Shown here: positions 45,921 through 54,242 of the stretch, piece after piece
Numbering within the stretch: the first letter of the stretch is position 1
How the letters are laid out: every line of letters starts with the position of its first letter
Origin: Halobacteriales archaeon
GTDB taxonomy: Archaea > Halobacteriota > Halobacteria > Halobacteriales > SKNY01
Assembly (NCBI GenBank): GCA_007118975.1
Contig: SKQO01000004.1
Location: 16,334-80,333 of the forward strand
Direction of reading: 5' to 3'
DNA length: 64,000 nt
Notes under the pieces: model-generated
The model's database searches: none
Seen by the model: only the letters and a program-made list of their open reading frames with translations
What the model was told of the DNA's origin: nothing
Position numbers and translations under genes: made by a program

Positions 45921-46811
45921 TCAGATGTCGGGACGGTGGTGTCGGAGGTAGTGGAACGCATAGGTCTGGACGTACCCCGCGTACCTGCTACCGAACCGCT
46001 CCCTGATCGCCGCCGATGTTGCTCCGTAGTCACCTCGATCGCAGTCCGGATACTCGGCGGCGATCGCGCGTTTGATCCAGGTATCCAGCGGGACTGCCTG
46101 CGTGAATCCCAGCGAGAACAACAGGACGCAGTCGGCCACCTTCGGGCCGACACCGGTAAACTGCGTGAGATATTCCCGCGCCGCTTCGTACGGTAGGTCG
46201 GCCGCCGCCGCGGGATCTAGCCTATCCGCGACCTGTTCGGCGGTTGCTTTTACATAGGGAGCACGATAGCCGAGACTCAGTTCACGGAGGCGCGACTCCG
46301 GAACAGTGGCGAGCGTTTCCGGGTCGGGGAACCCGTGGTGGCACTCACCATCGATTTCGACCGGTTCACCGAACGTCGCGGCCAGGCGTCGTTGCATCGC
46401 CTGAATCCGGGGCACCCGCATTTGCGTCGAACAGATAAACGAAATAAGGCACGGAAACACGGGATCCTGTACCAGCCGCATCCCCCAGTAGGCCTGCCAG
46501 GCACGCTCGACCAGCGGATGACCAGGAGAATCTGCCTTGATCCGGTGCAGGTCGTCATCGAGACGAAGAAGCACCCGAAGTCGATCCTCGCTGTCCGCGG
46601 TGGACGCCCACTCCAACCCGCCGTTTCGCTGACGGACCCGGAGATATGCTCCGTCGATGACCGTTTCGTACCAGACACCGTCTGGCGGCGAGTCGGAGGC
46701 ATACATCTCTCCCTGGCGCCGACGCCAGAGATACGATTGGCCGCTCTCGAGCGTGGCGCCGAGGTCGATCCCGCCGGGGATCTGCTCCGCCGGGATCGTA
46801 CCGCATCGCAT
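45921..46811 (-). CDS. ogg: 8-oxoguanine DNA glycosylase, OGG1-like (HhH-GPD)
   Basis: A 296-residue base-excision repair enzyme. The HhH motif reads LTQFTGVGPKVADCVLLFSL with the catalytic Lys, and AVPLDTWIKR has the Asp; the PLDTW segment is as in OGG1. The N-terminal half (SGQSYLWRRRQGE, and VQDPVFPCLISFICSTQM) matches OGG1 more than AlkA. It likely removes 8-oxoguanine with beta-lyase activity. The start at 46811 (MRCGTIPAEQ) is chosen; longer frames overlap no known gene but lack resemblance. Confidence 0.82.
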   Translation of the reverse strand: MRCGTIPAEQIPGGIDLGATLESGQSYLWRRRQGEMYASDSPPDGVWYETVIDGAYLRVRQRNGGLEWASTADSEDRLRVLLRLDDDLHRIKADSPGHPLVERAWQAYWGMRLVQDPVFPCLISFICSTQMRVPRIQAMQRRLAATFGEPVEIDGECHHGFPDPETLATVPESRLRELSLGYRAPYVKATAEQVADRLDPAAAADLPYEAAREYLTQFTGVGPKVADCVLLFSLGFTQAVPLDTWIKRAIAAEYPDCDRGDYGATSAAIRERFGSRYAGYVQTYAFHYLRHHRPDI

Positions 46812-46867
46812 ACTTGGACTCGGGCAGCGGCACCAATGGCCGTTTCGTATCTCATCGGGTGTATCAG

Positions 46868-48025
46868 TCACACGAGGAACTGGACGCCCGAAAACGCGCC
46901 GAAGGCGATCCCCACCGCCGCGACGAACGATCCAGCCCATGCCAGTAGGGTGTATCCAATCTTCGCACGACTAATGCCGCCGCTTGCGTAGGCGGCACCC
47001 GCACCGGTGACCCCGCTGACGATAATCTGGTTGAACGAGACCGGGACCCCGAACAGTATCGCGATCTGGGCGATCCCGAAGGACGGGATGAGTGCCGCGA
47101 GCGCCCGACGCGGGCCGAGCTGGGCGTAGTCTTGGGAAACTGCTTTTATCATGCGTGGTGCGCCCGTCCAAGCGCCAATCAGCAATCCGGCACCGCCGCC
47201 GACGAGGATCGCCAGGAGGGGGACCATTCCGTCGAGAAGCGGGATCAGCGGACCGACAGCTAGGCCCACTTGGCTACCGCCTGCGGAAAACGCGACGATG
47301 GCCCCCATTACCAGCGTGAAGCGTTGTTCCCCACCTACCAGATCGCTCCCCACCCAACGGGCCACGACCGCCCACCCCAATCCCCCCAGCAACACGGTGA
47401 CCAGGACTGACGGGACGGGGCTTGCGCGGGCCACGGCGGTGGCGATCGTCGCTCCCTCTCCGGTACCACCGAGCACGGCGAATTCGATGTTCGCGAGTAT
47501 GGCGCCGACGACACCACCAAGGATGGCGATGATCCGGGCTTCCGACATGAGTTCCTCGCGGAGTGCTCGAGCGATCCCATACGCAATGGCACCCCCGACG
47601 ATGGGAGTGAACGTCCACATGACGCCGATCTCGAGGTATTTCGGCCAGTTTGGTACGCCACCCGCCGCCAGTCCGACCCCGATCACTGCGCCGGTAACCG
47701 TAAAAGCGGTCGCGATGGGATAGCCAGTGAAAATCCCGACGGTTACGAGCGATGCAGCGATGAGCAACGCCAGGGCTGCCGCGGTGGTTGAGAGGGAAAC
47801 ACCTCCGATGAGCTCCCGGCCCACCGCCTCGGAGACGTTCGCACCCTGGAACACGGCGCCGAGGAAAATACAGATCCCGACCACGAACGATGCGCGCAGG
47901 ACAGACATCGCTCGCGCGCCCACGGCCGGAGCGAACGGCGTCGAACCCGCCGAGCCGGCACCGATTGTCCAGGCCATAAACAGACTCGCCAGCAATGCCG
48001 CAAGGAAAAGCAGAAACGAGAACAT
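46868..48025 (-). CDS. Inorganic phosphate transporter, PiT family
   Basis: A 385-residue membrane protein of about ten hydrophobic segments. The N-terminal MAWTIGAGSAGSTPFAPAVGAR and GAVFQGANVSEAVG, and the C-terminal GVPVSFNQIIVSGVTGAG, are PiT signatures in the two halves of the transporter. It takes up phosphate with a cation. The start at 48025 (MFSFLLFLAALLASL) is preferred. No pst or phoU gene flanks it. Confidence 0.88.
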   Translation of the reverse strand: MFSFLLFLAALLASLFMAWTIGAGSAGSTPFAPAVGARAMSVLRASFVVGICIFLGAVFQGANVSEAVGRELIGGVSLSTTAAALALLIAASLVTVGIFTGYPIATAFTVTGAVIGVGLAAGGVPNWPKYLEIGVMWTFTPIVGGAIAYGIARALREELMSEARIIAILGGVVGAILANIEFAVLGGTGEGATIATAVARASPVPSVLVTVLLGGLGWAVVARWVGSDLVGGEQRFTLVMGAIVAFSAGGSQVGLAVGPLIPLLDGMVPLLAILVGGGAGLLIGAWTGAPRMIKAVSQDYAQLGPRRALAALIPSFGIAQIAILFGVPVSFNQIIVSGVTGAGAAYASGGISRAKIGYTLLAWAGSFVAAVGIAFGAFSGVQFLV

Positions 48026-48230
48026 GTGAGCGCTTATCGGAGAGTCCTGCCCGAATCCTGGGCGCACGGGGATTTGACCTTGATGATCCCGCGTGACCGG
48101 CCAGCGCGCACCCCGGACACGCAAATCGACGAGTCGATTGAATCGCGCTCAGGGGAGGGAAGGTGGAGAGACGTGTCGAACATTCAGGGCTAAGGTTGAT
48201 ACTAATGGCCATCGAAACGCCTGGTTGAGC

Positions 48231-48710
48231 ATGGATTGTCGCGTGGTTGTGGAGGCGGCGGTTCCGGTTTATGACGTATCCACACCGGACGAGGCGATCA
48301 AAATCGCGATCTCGAAAACCGGCGAGATGTTGAATCCGGACCTCAACTACGTCGAGATCAACATGGGAGAACGCACCTCGCCCGGTGGTGAGGAACTCGA
48401 GCCTGCCTTTATCGTGGCCGATGAGGCACTCGTCGCCCTGGAACTCGAGATGACGGTGTTCAACGTCGAGCAGGAAGAGCACGCAGCTCGCATCGCTCGA
48501 AAGGAGATCGGGCAGCGACTCACCAGCATTCCACTGGAGATCCTCGAAGTCGAGACGCTCGAAGACGATGACGATGACGACGAGTCTGAGCAAACAAACC
48601 ACGATCCCGAAGAAGAAACGGAACGACCGGACGAGGAGGCCGACGAAACTGACGCGGAGGGGGAAGGGGACGACGATTTGCTCCCGGACTTCGATGAGCT
48701 CATCGAGTAA
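48231..48710 (+). CDS. DUF555 (UPF0212-like) protein
   Basis: A 159-residue protein. The conserved part (1-115, MDCRVVVEAAVPVYDVSTPD, AISKTGEMLNPDLNYVEINM and EEHAARIARKEIGQRL) corresponds to the archaeal DUF555 family. The remaining 40 residues are an Asp/Glu-rich tail. No function is known. Start at ATG 48231. Confidence 0.75.
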   Translation: MDCRVVVEAAVPVYDVSTPDEAIKIAISKTGEMLNPDLNYVEINMGERTSPGGEELEPAFIVADEALVALELEMTVFNVEQEEHAARIARKEIGQRLTSIPLEILEVETLEDDDDDDESEQTNHDPEEETERPDEEADETDAEGEGDDDLLPDFDELIE

Positions 48711-48775
48711 CTGCGAGTAGGGATATCCTAGCCGCCACGCTCGTCGATAAGCTGGTAGTACCGCAAAACTCCCGT

Positions 48776-49012
48776 TCAGTCAGCGCTCGGTGCGACGGCC
48801 TCTTTTGCGGGCACGTCCATTTCGCTGGTGATGCACTGTGCCAGCGCGAAAACGGCAGCCTTGTGGTCGGTTTTGGACTTGTGAATCGAGGTCGGGCGGA
48901 CGCCCAGGGTCTCGTAAGAATCGAGCGAGAGGTGTTCGCCCTCAATCTCCGTATACTGCTTTGTTACTTCAGCAAGGAGACCGTGTAAGTGAATTAACTC
49001 CTGCTTTTTCAT
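48776..49012 (-). CDS. UPF0058 family protein
   Basis: A 78-residue helical protein (MKKQELIHLHGLLAEVTKQY, then a central ETLGVRPTSIHKSKTDHKAAV) matching the small archaeal UPF0058 family. Function unknown. A TATA-like element, ATAATATAAG on the minus strand near 49040-49049, lies about 30 bases upstream, giving a short leader. It is downstream of tfb in the same direction, about 250 bases after the tfb stop. Confidence 0.8.
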   Translation of the reverse strand: MKKQELIHLHGLLAEVTKQYTEIEGEHLSLDSYETLGVRPTSIHKSKTDHKAAVFALAQCITSEMDVPAKEAVAPSAD

Positions 49013-49039
49013 GAACAGGAGTATCTTACGGTTGCGTGC

Positions 49040-49049
49040 TTATATTATT
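49040..49049 (-). promoter_or_regulatory. Probable TATA box of the UPF0058 gene
   Basis: AT-rich ATAATATAAG on the minus strand, about 30 bases before the ATG at 49012. The surrounding 49020-49140 is notably AT-rich compared with the rest of the window. Confidence 0.55.
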
Positions 49050-49199
49050 ATCCTGATTCACGTTAACACACTTCGGGCAATTTCTTATCGATGACATAAC
49101 AAGATTAACAACAATCGTAACATTGAGTTTCTGACAATACATGTGAACCGGCGTGGCACCCGGGGACGGTTTCCGTCGAGGTAACGGGTGCAACCGGGT

Positions 49200-49219
49200 G
49201 TTAATAGCTCGTTAATAGC
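49200..49219. repeat. Short tandem direct repeat between tfb and UPF0058
   Basis: GTTAATAGC occurs twice, at 49200-49208 and 49211-49219, separated by two bases (period 11), 48 bases past the tfb stop. A one-turn spacing like this can be a regulator site; no binding protein is known to me. Confidence 0.5.
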
Positions 49220-49266
49220 GGTTGCTCAGGGTGCACTGCAATGATAGATAAACCAAAAAGAACCGA

Positions 49267-50253
49267 TCAGTTGGTCGCGCTGGCCGGCTGTCCGCCGAGA
49301 TCGTCGGTGGCGTTAAGGAGCTCTTTATACCGGTTGCGGATGGTCACCTCGCTGATGTTGGCGACCTCGCTCACCTCGGCCTGTGTGACTTTCTGGTTGG
49401 TCAACAGGGCTGCGGCGTACACCGCGGCGGCGGCGAGGCCGACAGGACTTTTTCCGCTGTGGATACCCGTGCGTTTGGCATTCCGGAGCAGTTCGCGAGC
49501 CCGATGCTCGGTTTCGTCCGAAAGGTCGAGATCCGAAATGAACCGGGGCACGTAGCTTTCCGGGTCGGCGGGCTTGACTTCGAGGTTGAGCTGCCGTACC
49601 ACATACCGGTACGTTCGGGTGAGCTCCATCCGGTCGATCCGTGAAACTGTCACCACTTCGTCCAGGCTCCGCGGGGTGCCCGCCTGGCGGGCGGCCGCAT
49701 ACAGGGCGGCCGTGGCGACGCCTTCAATGGATCGGCCGGGCAGCAGGTCTTCGTCGAGCGCTCGTCGGTAGATGACGCTCGCGGTCTCCCGGACGTTCTT
49801 CGGCAGGCCGAGTGCCGACGCCATCCGGTCGATCTCGCCGAGGGCCTGCTTGAGGTTTCGCTCTTTGGAGTTACGGGTACGGAAGCGCTCATTCCAGGTA
49901 CGCAGGCGCTGCATCTTCTGGCGCTGTCGCGAACTCAGTGCGCGACCGTACGCATCCTGGTTTTGCCAGCCGATGTTCGTCGAGAGGCCCTTGTCGTGCA
50001 TCATCCGGGTCGTGGGTGCGCCGACGCGGCTCTTCGAGTCCCGTTCGCCGGGGTCGAATGCCCGCCATTCGGGGCCCCGATCGATTTCGTCGGCCTCGAC
50101 AACCAGTCCGCACTCGGTACACACTGTCTCTCCGTGTTCAGTGTCGGTCTCGAGCCGGCTGCCACACTCGGGGCAGTTCCACTCCTCGTCCTCTTTGGTT
50201 TCCTGTTCTTCCTCCGATTCGTCGATGCGTGATCGTACCTCAGTGTCGGTCAT
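49267..50253 (-). CDS. tfb: Transcription initiation factor IIB
   Basis: A 328-residue TFB. The zinc ribbon has C27, C30, C45 and C48 (CPEC and CTEC), followed by the B-reader/linker (RGPEWRAFDPGERDSKSRVGAP) and two cyclin-like repeats starting at about 120 and 220 (LGEIDRMASALGLPKNVRETAS, and FISDLDLSDETEHRARELL). It binds TBP-DNA and recruits RNA polymerase. Haloarchaea carry several TFBs; this one has the complete fold. Its promoter lies to the right of 50253. Confidence 0.95.
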   Translation of the reverse strand: MTDTEVRSRIDESEEEQETKEDEEWNCPECGSRLETDTEHGETVCTECGLVVEADEIDRGPEWRAFDPGERDSKSRVGAPTTRMMHDKGLSTNIGWQNQDAYGRALSSRQRQKMQRLRTWNERFRTRNSKERNLKQALGEIDRMASALGLPKNVRETASVIYRRALDEDLLPGRSIEGVATAALYAAARQAGTPRSLDEVVTVSRIDRMELTRTYRYVVRQLNLEVKPADPESYVPRFISDLDLSDETEHRARELLRNAKRTGIHSGKSPVGLAAAAVYAAALLTNQKVTQAEVSEVANISEVTIRNRYKELLNATDDLGGQPASATN

Positions 50254-50573
50254 GATCTAGTGATACCTCGAACGAGAGAATGCCCGGTGTTACGGGGCGT
50301 CCCGTTCCTTACCGGACGTTAGACCGTAAAGTATAAAAAGATTTCGGAGTTTTGCGGTAAGGGTTAGCACACACCCGTTGCAGTCTACTGGTTTTGATTT
50401 TCCCCACACAACTGTTTATAAGGAACAATCGACCTGTATCCGAGTTATCGACGAAACAATTAAGTGTGTGTTGGAGTGTCACACCGCGACCTGGCCCGCC
50501 GCAGTCCCCCATTCTGTCCTCGCTAATCCGTTTCAATGCCGGGATGCGATCGATCGTGACCGGAGCCGACAGC
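50254..50573. other. Intergenic region of 320 bases upstream of tfb
   Basis: No ORF of quality is seen. On the minus strand a TATA-like TTTTTATA at 50332-50339 is suitably placed to drive tfb with a leader of about 50 bases. A second AT-rich element, TTTATAA, is at 50414-50420. The region is AT-richer than its surroundings. Confidence 0.4.
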
Positions 50574-50864
50574 TCAAGACCGAATCGCGAAGACATCGAT
50601 ATCAGTGGGTGCTGCCAACAAGCCCGATCGGACACCCGCGTCGAGCCAACCGTGCCCATAGGAAAACGCAGCGAGCGCGTTGGGAAGGTCGCCGGCTTCC
50701 AGGAAGTGCCGGCCGTCTTCGAGGTAACTTGCGGCCATCTCGCGGTGTTCCTCACCCAGTTCCCAGAGTGGGGAATCCTCTCGTGCCGCGATCCGGATCG
50801 CCTCGAGCCCTGTCGCGAGCATTGTCTCGTACTGTTCTACCTTCGCCTGCATGCGATCGCCCAT
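50574..50864 (-). CDS. DUF357 family protein
   Basis: A 96-residue helical protein. The family features are present: YLEDGRHFLEAGDLPNALAAFSYGHGWLDAG in the C-terminal half and a helix EQYETMLATGLEAIRIAARED in the N-terminal half. Its function is unknown; it resembles other archaeal proteins with a coiled or repeat-like helical pair. It is divergent from trxB and lies in the same direction as tfb. Confidence 0.75.
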   Translation of the reverse strand: MGDRMQAKVEQYETMLATGLEAIRIAAREDSPLWELGEEHREMAASYLEDGRHFLEAGDLPNALAAFSYGHGWLDAGVRSGLLAAPTDIDVFAIRS

Positions 50865-50947
50865 GAATGGGCGTTACGGCAGTGTTACTTTGAACCCACG
50901 CACACGCGAGCGCAAGGTAATTACTCGCTCGACGGGAACACTACTGC

Positions 50948-52225
50948 ATGACCAGCGATCGCCGAATCGAAATTTTTGCCGGCCCCGACACGTCTGAACT
51001 TCACGAATGGCTCGACAAACGGGGGTATTCCTACGACTACCACGATTCCGGGGAGACGACCATCCGTTCGAGTGAGCTGCCCGAAGAGGCAGGCGAAAAC
51101 GGGTTGGTACTGATCGACGGCGCACCGGTGGACTCTATCGATCAGCTCGCCGATGTTCTCGGGGACCAAGCCTCGGACGTCGTCGAACACCGGCCGCTGT
51201 TGATCGCCGGAAGTGGGATCGCGGGCCTCACCGCCGCTATCTACGGCGCCCGGTCGAACAACGAGCCGCTCGTATTCGAGGGAACCGAGCCCGGGGGGCA
51301 GCTAACCCTGACGAGCGACGTCGCCAACTACCCCGGGTTTCCGGAGGGAATCAACGGTCCGGAACTCGTCCAACGGATGAAAGAGCAGGCCGAGCGATTC
51401 GGTGCCGACATTCTGAACGGCGTCATCGTCGAAGTTGACGATTCCCAACGCCCCTTCCACGTGGAACTCCGAAACGGCGACGTGTACACGACGGACGCAG
51501 TGATTGCGGCCAGTGGGGCCAGTGCCAGAACCCTCGGTGTCCCCGGCGAGGACGAACTAATGGGGTACGGCCTCTCGACGTGTGCGACCTGCGATGGCGC
51601 GTTCTTCCGGGGCGAGGAGATGCTAGTCGTGGGGGGTGGTGACGCAGCCATGGAGGAGGCGAACTTCCTGACGAAGTTCGCATCGAAGGTTCACATCGTC
51701 CACCGGCGTGAGGAGTTTCGCGCGGAGGATTACTGGATCGATCGGACGATGGAGCGCGTCGAGGAGGGGGAGATCGAGATCCTCAGAAACACCGAGTTGC
51801 AGGCGGTCCACGGCACAAAGGAAGACGGCGTCTCCCATGTGACCCTGGTCCGCCACCCGGACGGCCACCCCACCGAGAAACTCGACGACCCTGCGACCGA
51901 GGAATTTACCCTGGATGTCGGTGCGGTCTTTCTCGCCATCGGCCATACCCCGAACACCGAATACCTCGTCGATACGGGCGTCGACATGGATGCAGAGGGC
52001 TATATCCGAACCGAGGGTGGGATCGGCGGCGGGCAGACGGCAACTGACGTCGAGGGACTCTTCGGCGCGGGCGACGTCGTGGACTTCTACTATCAGCAGG
52101 CGATCACTGCGGGTGGCATGGGCTGTCAAGCAGCGATGGATGCCGACCAGTACCTGACGGAACTCGAGCGAGAGCGGCAGGCGACGGAGACCGGTCGGTT
52201 GGCAACAGCCGAATCCGACGACTGA
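50948..52225 (+). CDS. trxB: Thioredoxin reductase with an extra N-terminal domain
   Basis: A 425-residue protein. FAD-binding GSGIAG is at 88-93, the redox-active C212-x2-C215 (CATCDGAFF) at the usual place, and the NADPH site GGGDAAMEEA near 230. The catalytic part starts at about residue 80. The first 78 residues read like a glutaredoxin/thioredoxin-fold domain (RIEIFAGPDTSELHEWLDKRG, then EEAGENGLVLIDGAP), but there is no cysteine in this part, so it cannot act as a thiol oxidoreductase itself. It may bind a substrate. Confidence 0.88.
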   Translation: MTSDRRIEIFAGPDTSELHEWLDKRGYSYDYHDSGETTIRSSELPEEAGENGLVLIDGAPVDSIDQLADVLGDQASDVVEHRPLLIAGSGIAGLTAAIYGARSNNEPLVFEGTEPGGQLTLTSDVANYPGFPEGINGPELVQRMKEQAERFGADILNGVIVEVDDSQRPFHVELRNGDVYTTDAVIAASGASARTLGVPGEDELMGYGLSTCATCDGAFFRGEEMLVVGGGDAAMEEANFLTKFASKVHIVHRREEFRAEDYWIDRTMERVEEGEIEILRNTELQAVHGTKEDGVSHVTLVRHPDGHPTEKLDDPATEEFTLDVGAVFLAIGHTPNTEYLVDTGVDMDAEGYIRTEGGIGGGQTATDVEGLFGAGDVVDFYYQQAITAGGMGCQAAMDADQYLTELERERQATETGRLATAESDD

Positions 52226-52232
52226 ACAGCGG

Positions 52233-52883
52233 TTAGTCGTTCTCGACAGGGTGCCACCGCAACAGCACGCCGCCATCGAGTCGCTCGATATCCGTTAGTT
52301 CGAGCCCGGGGAAAGCATCCCGTTGCTCGAACCCGCTACCGTCGGCCAGCGTCGGTGCCGCGGCCCCGCCGATGATCATCGGGCCGACAAACACCGAAAG
52401 CTCGTCGACAAGTCCGGCGTCGAAACAGGAGAAAATCACTTCGCCACCACCCTCGACGAGGATGTGCTCGAGGCCAGCCGTCCGGAGAACCTCGAAGCCT
52501 GCCCGCAGGTCGACGCGTCGATCCCCACATCGATGGACCGTCGCGCCTGCTTCCTCGAGGGCCGCGACCCGCTCGGCCGGCGCGGCCGCGCTCGCCAATA
52601 CAATTGTACGAGGTTCACCCGCAAGGACCCGGGCCTCCGGGGGCGTTCGACACCGAGAGTCGACCACGACCCGGCAGGGTGGATCGACGCCCGCGGGATC
52701 ATCGAGCGTGAGTGACGGGTCGTCGGCCACCACCGTTCCGATCCCGACCAGGATGGCCTCGACCCGTCGCCTGAGCCGTTCCACTCGGGCGAAATCCTCC
52801 GGGCCGCTGATGGCCACTTGTTCGCGGTGCACCGTCGAGAGCTTCCCGTCGGCGCTCATGGCGGCGTTGACCACGACGTGCAT
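52233..52883 (-). CDS. 2,5-Diamino-6-(ribosylamino)-pyrimidinone 5'-phosphate reductase
   Basis: A 216-residue RibD C-terminal-type reductase of archaeal riboflavin synthesis. Features: VVNAAMSADGKLST at the N-terminus, VGIGTVVADDPSLTLDD, and VEGGGEVIFSCFDAGLVDEL. The start at 52883 (MHVVVNAAMS) is chosen. It uses NADPH to reduce the pyrimidine ribose. It is divergent from rpa1 and convergent with trxB. Confidence 0.87.
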   Translation of the reverse strand: MHVVVNAAMSADGKLSTVHREQVAISGPEDFARVERLRRRVEAILVGIGTVVADDPSLTLDDPAGVDPPCRVVVDSRCRTPPEARVLAGEPRTIVLASAAAPAERVAALEEAGATVHRCGDRRVDLRAGFEVLRTAGLEHILVEGGGEVIFSCFDAGLVDELSVFVGPMIIGGAAAPTLADGSGFEQRDAFPGLELTDIERLDGGVLLRWHPVEND

Positions 52884-52973
52884 GCCGGACGGGTCACTGG
52901 CGCAGCGTAACCACCTTTCGATGCGGCACGCACTGACCACGTTTTAAGCAGTGCGGGGCCGAACAGGAGTGAT

Positions 52974-54242
52974 ATGAGCGTGGAGGAACGGGCCGCACGC
53001 CTCGCGGCCGAACTGGACGCCGACGAGGCTGCCATCCGGGAGGACCTCGAGAACCTCCTGGCCTATCAGGTCCCCGTGGCGGAGGCGGAAGAGAGCCTGC
53101 GGCGCAAGTACGGGACCGAGGGCGAGGACGGCCCCGAACCATCCGTCGACATCGCAGAGATCACCGCTGGGATGCGCCGTGTCTCGGTGACGGTCGCCGT
53201 ACTCGGGACGAACACCCGGACGATTTCGGTGGATGGGGAAGCACGCGAACTCACCGAGGGAATGATCGCCGATGAAACCGGACGTATGCCGTACACGGCG
53301 TGGGAACCGGTAGACTTCGAACCGGGCGATGCGGTTACCATCGACGGTGCCCAGGTCAGAGAGTGGAACGGCCGGCTCGAACTCCAGTTCGGGGAGGGTA
53401 CGCGCATTGCGCCTGCCGAGGATGCACCCGCCGTTGACGTGTCGCCGGATGGTGTGATGCGGATCGCCGATATCGAAGTAGGGGACCGCGCCCTGGTCGT
53501 CGAGGGACGCATCCTCGAGGCCGAATCCAGAACCATCGACGGCCGCGACGGGCCGACTGACATCTATAGCGGGGTGATCGCCGACGAAAGCGGCCGGTTG
53601 CCGTTTACCGACTGGGAACGCAGAGCGGCGATTGTAGCGGGGGAAACCGTGCGGACCGAACAGGTTTCCGTCCGGGAGTTTCGGGGTGTCCCGTCCCTGA
53701 ACTTCGGGGAGTCTGTTCGGATCGAATCGATCGACAAGCAGATCGATGTCTCACAGGAGCCCGATCCGAAACCCCTCGGCGCGGCGCTGGCAGATGGCGG
53801 TGGGTTTGACGTCCTCGTCACGGGCTTCATCGTCGACCTCCGTGAGGGATCCGGCCTCATCGAACGCTGTCCGGAGTGTCGACGACGGGTGCGGGGCGGC
53901 CGGTGTTCGACCCATGGCCCGGTCGATGGCGAGCCCGAACTCCGAGCGATGGCAATCATCGATGACGGGACCGGTACGGCGACGGTGATTCTCGATGCTG
54001 ATCAAACGGCCGACATTTATGGAGGATCGATCGAGGATGCCATCGCGGCCGCGCGGGAGGCGATGGACCAAAACGTGATCACGAGCACGCTCCGATCGGA
54101 ATTGATCGGCGAATACGTCCGCGTGCGTGGACATTTGAGCGTCGACGAGTACGGGGGGACCCTCGATGCCATGCGTTTCGAGACCGTCACGGAATCTCCG
54201 GAAACTGCGGCCACCGCGCTCCTCGCGGAGGTCGACGGATGA
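52974..54242 (+). CDS. rpa1: Replication protein A (single-stranded DNA-binding protein)
   Basis: A 422-residue RPA with three OB-fold repeats (around residues 60-165, 165-265 and 270-400; compare GMIADETGRMPYTAWEPV and GVIADESGRLPFTDWERR, which are clearly duplicated). A zinc finger CPECRRRVRGGRCSTH sits in the third at about 298-313. It coats ssDNA in replication and repair. It overlaps the next gene by four bases, as in the known haloarchaeal operon rpa1-rpap1-rpe. Confidence 0.92.
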   Translation: MSVEERAARLAAELDADEAAIREDLENLLAYQVPVAEAEESLRRKYGTEGEDGPEPSVDIAEITAGMRRVSVTVAVLGTNTRTISVDGEARELTEGMIADETGRMPYTAWEPVDFEPGDAVTIDGAQVREWNGRLELQFGEGTRIAPAEDAPAVDVSPDGVMRIADIEVGDRALVVEGRILEAESRTIDGRDGPTDIYSGVIADESGRLPFTDWERRAAIVAGETVRTEQVSVREFRGVPSLNFGESVRIESIDKQIDVSQEPDPKPLGAALADGGGFDVLVTGFIVDLREGSGLIERCPECRRRVRGGRCSTHGPVDGEPELRAMAIIDDGTGTATVILDADQTADIYGGSIEDAIAAAREAMDQNVITSTLRSELIGEYVRVRGHLSVDEYGGTLDAMRFETVTESPETAATALLAEVDG

